9,024 nt of DNA from Phenylobacterium sp. (GTDB lineage: Bacteria; Pseudomonadota; Alphaproteobacteria; Caulobacterales; Caulobacteraceae): the NCBI GenBank assembly GCA_019264505.1, contig JAHUZY010000426.1:1-9024 (forward strand), given 5' to 3'. Shown piece by piece: positions 8,284 through 9,024 of this stretch. Positions within the stretch are counted from its first letter, which is position 1. Every line of letters starts with the position of its first letter. A program made the position numbers and the translations under genes. Below the pieces are notes generated by a model. The model ran no database searches, was not told the DNA's origin, and saw nothing but the letters and a program-made list of their open reading frames with translations.

Positions 8284-9024
8284 TCAGATGACGTAGTCGT
8301 ACACAGCCTCGGCAAGGGTGTGGTCCATGCTGCGGGCCGGTTCCTCGCAGGTCGGGCAGTTGACCAGGCGGGCGGGCACACCAGCGGCCGTGCAGTGGGC
8401 CGGCACGGGCTTGAGCACCACTGATCCGGAGGCCACCTTGGCGTAGTCGCCGATGGTGATGTTGCCGAGCACCTTGGCGCCGGCGCCCAGCAGGACGCCG
8501 CGGCCGATCTTGGGGTGGCGGTCGCCGCGCTCGGCGCCGGTGCCCCCAAGGGTCACGCCCTGCAGCAGGGACACGTCATCCCCGATGACCGCGGTCTCGC
8601 CGATGACGATGCCGGTGCCGTGGTCGATGAAGACGCCAGAGCCGATCCGGGTGGCCGGATGGATGTCCACCTGGAAGACCTCGGACATGCGGCTCTGAAG
8701 ATAGAAGGCCATGGTGTCGCGGCCCTGGCTCCACAGCCAGTGGGCGACCCGCTGGGTCTGAAGGGCCAGGAAGCCTTTGAAGAACAGGAAGGGCTGCACA
8801 TAGCCCTTGCAGGCTGGGTCACGTTCGAAGACGGCCCGCAGATCGGCCTCAGCCACGTCCACAAGCCCAGGCGCGGCGGCATAGGCCTGTTCGGCGATGT
8901 CGCGCAGGCTCATGGCCCGCAGCTCCTGGTCGCCGAGCTTTCGCGCCAGCTGGTAGGAGAGCGCGTCGCCCAGGCTGTGATGGCTGAGGATCACCGCGTT
9001 CAGCAGCGAGGCGAGCGCCCCCCC
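8284..9024 (-). CDS. cysE: Serine O-acetyltransferase (CysE), N-terminus outside window
   Basis: CysE transfers the acetyl group of acetyl-CoA to L-serine, giving O-acetylserine for cysteine synthesis in the cytoplasm. The last 246 residues are visible; the frame is open to the right edge, where GGALASLLNAVILSHHSLGD matches the interior of the CysE N-terminal helical domain. The GTG at 8994 is therefore an internal Val, not a start. The helical domain runs to about visible residue 115. The left-handed beta-helix follows, with repeated hexapeptides such as IGSGVF, IGETAV and IGRGVL. Family catalytic residues are Asp120 (VDIHP) and His135 (IDHGTG), with His170 in GDRHPKI and the acceptor-loop GGTG before it. 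The chain ends in DYVI; a C-terminal Ile is what E. coli CysE inserts into CysK to form the cysteine synthase complex. The tail also carries CPTC (223-226). A strong hairpin and a DUF3126 gene lie downstream. Confidence 0.95.
   Translation of the reverse strand, partial: GGALASLLNAVILSHHSLGDALSYQLARKLGDQELRAMSLRDIAEQAYAAAPGLVDVAEADLRAVFERDPACKGYVQPFLFFKGFLALQTQRVAHWLWSQGRDTMAFYLQSRMSEVFQVDIHPATRIGSGVFIDHGTGIVIGETAVIGDDVSLLQGVTLGGTGAERGDRHPKIGRGVLLGAGAKVLGNITIGDYAKVASGSVVLKPVPAHCTAAGVPARLVNCPTCEEPARSMDHTLAEAVYDYVI

Noticed and set aside
8284..8994. CysE starting at GTG 8994
   Set aside because: The frame continues upstream to the window edge with residues that match the CysE interior, so the gene is cut by the window and this GTG is an internal Val.

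Overview
The window is high-GC bacterial DNA with tightly packed genes. It looks like an alphaproteobacterium of the Caulobacterales (Caulobacter or Phenylobacterium type). This is inferred from the high GC content, the small DUF3126 protein (to my knowledge an alphaproteobacterial family) next to cysE, a FecI/FecR/TonB-receptor cassette, and a soluble multi-PAS hybrid histidine kinase. Nothing in the sequence fixes the species. I see no tRNA, rRNA, CRISPR array, insertion sequence or phage gene.

Left third (1-2403, all minus strand): a cell-surface signalling cassette read right to left. It consists of a FecI-type ECF sigma factor, a FecR-type inner-membrane anti-sigma regulator whose start overlaps the sigma stop by 4 bases, and, 104 bases further on, a TonB-dependent outer-membrane receptor. 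The receptor carries the N-terminal signalling (STN) domain that marks receptors which report ligand binding to FecR. It runs off the left edge after about 260 residues. The expected circuit is: ligand binds receptor, STN domain contacts the FecR C-terminus in the periplasm, FecR releases or activates the sigma factor, and the receptor gene is transcribed. The ligand cannot be read from the sequence. An 80-base gap with nested inverted repeats lies upstream of the sigma gene.

Middle (2484-4968): a TetR-family repressor (minus) is divergent from a PF10118-type 'metal-dependent hydrolase' (plus). The hydrolase residues fit a four-helix di-iron pattern. The two genes share an AT-rich gap with a good sigma70-type promoter pointing to the hydrolase. 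The hydrolase gene ends tail to tail with a membrane-anchored alpha/beta hydrolase, and the two stop codons interlock on the same CTAG.

Right half (4006-9024, all minus): read right to left this is cysE (serine O-acetyltransferase, cut at its 5' end by the window edge), a DUF3126 gene, a 955-residue soluble hybrid histidine kinase (GAF-PAS-PAS-HisKA-HATPase-REC-REC), and the alpha/beta hydrolase 44 bases behind it. A strong 10-bp hairpin separates cysE from DUF3126. The kinase and alpha/beta hydrolase may be co-transcribed.

Most of the window is ordinary chromosomal content. I found no clear evidence of a wholly new system. The points most worth a second look are the di-iron signature in the hydrolase with its divergent TetR gene, the paired STN-like domains in FecR and the receptor, and the repeat structures upstream of the sigma gene and between cysE and DUF3126.
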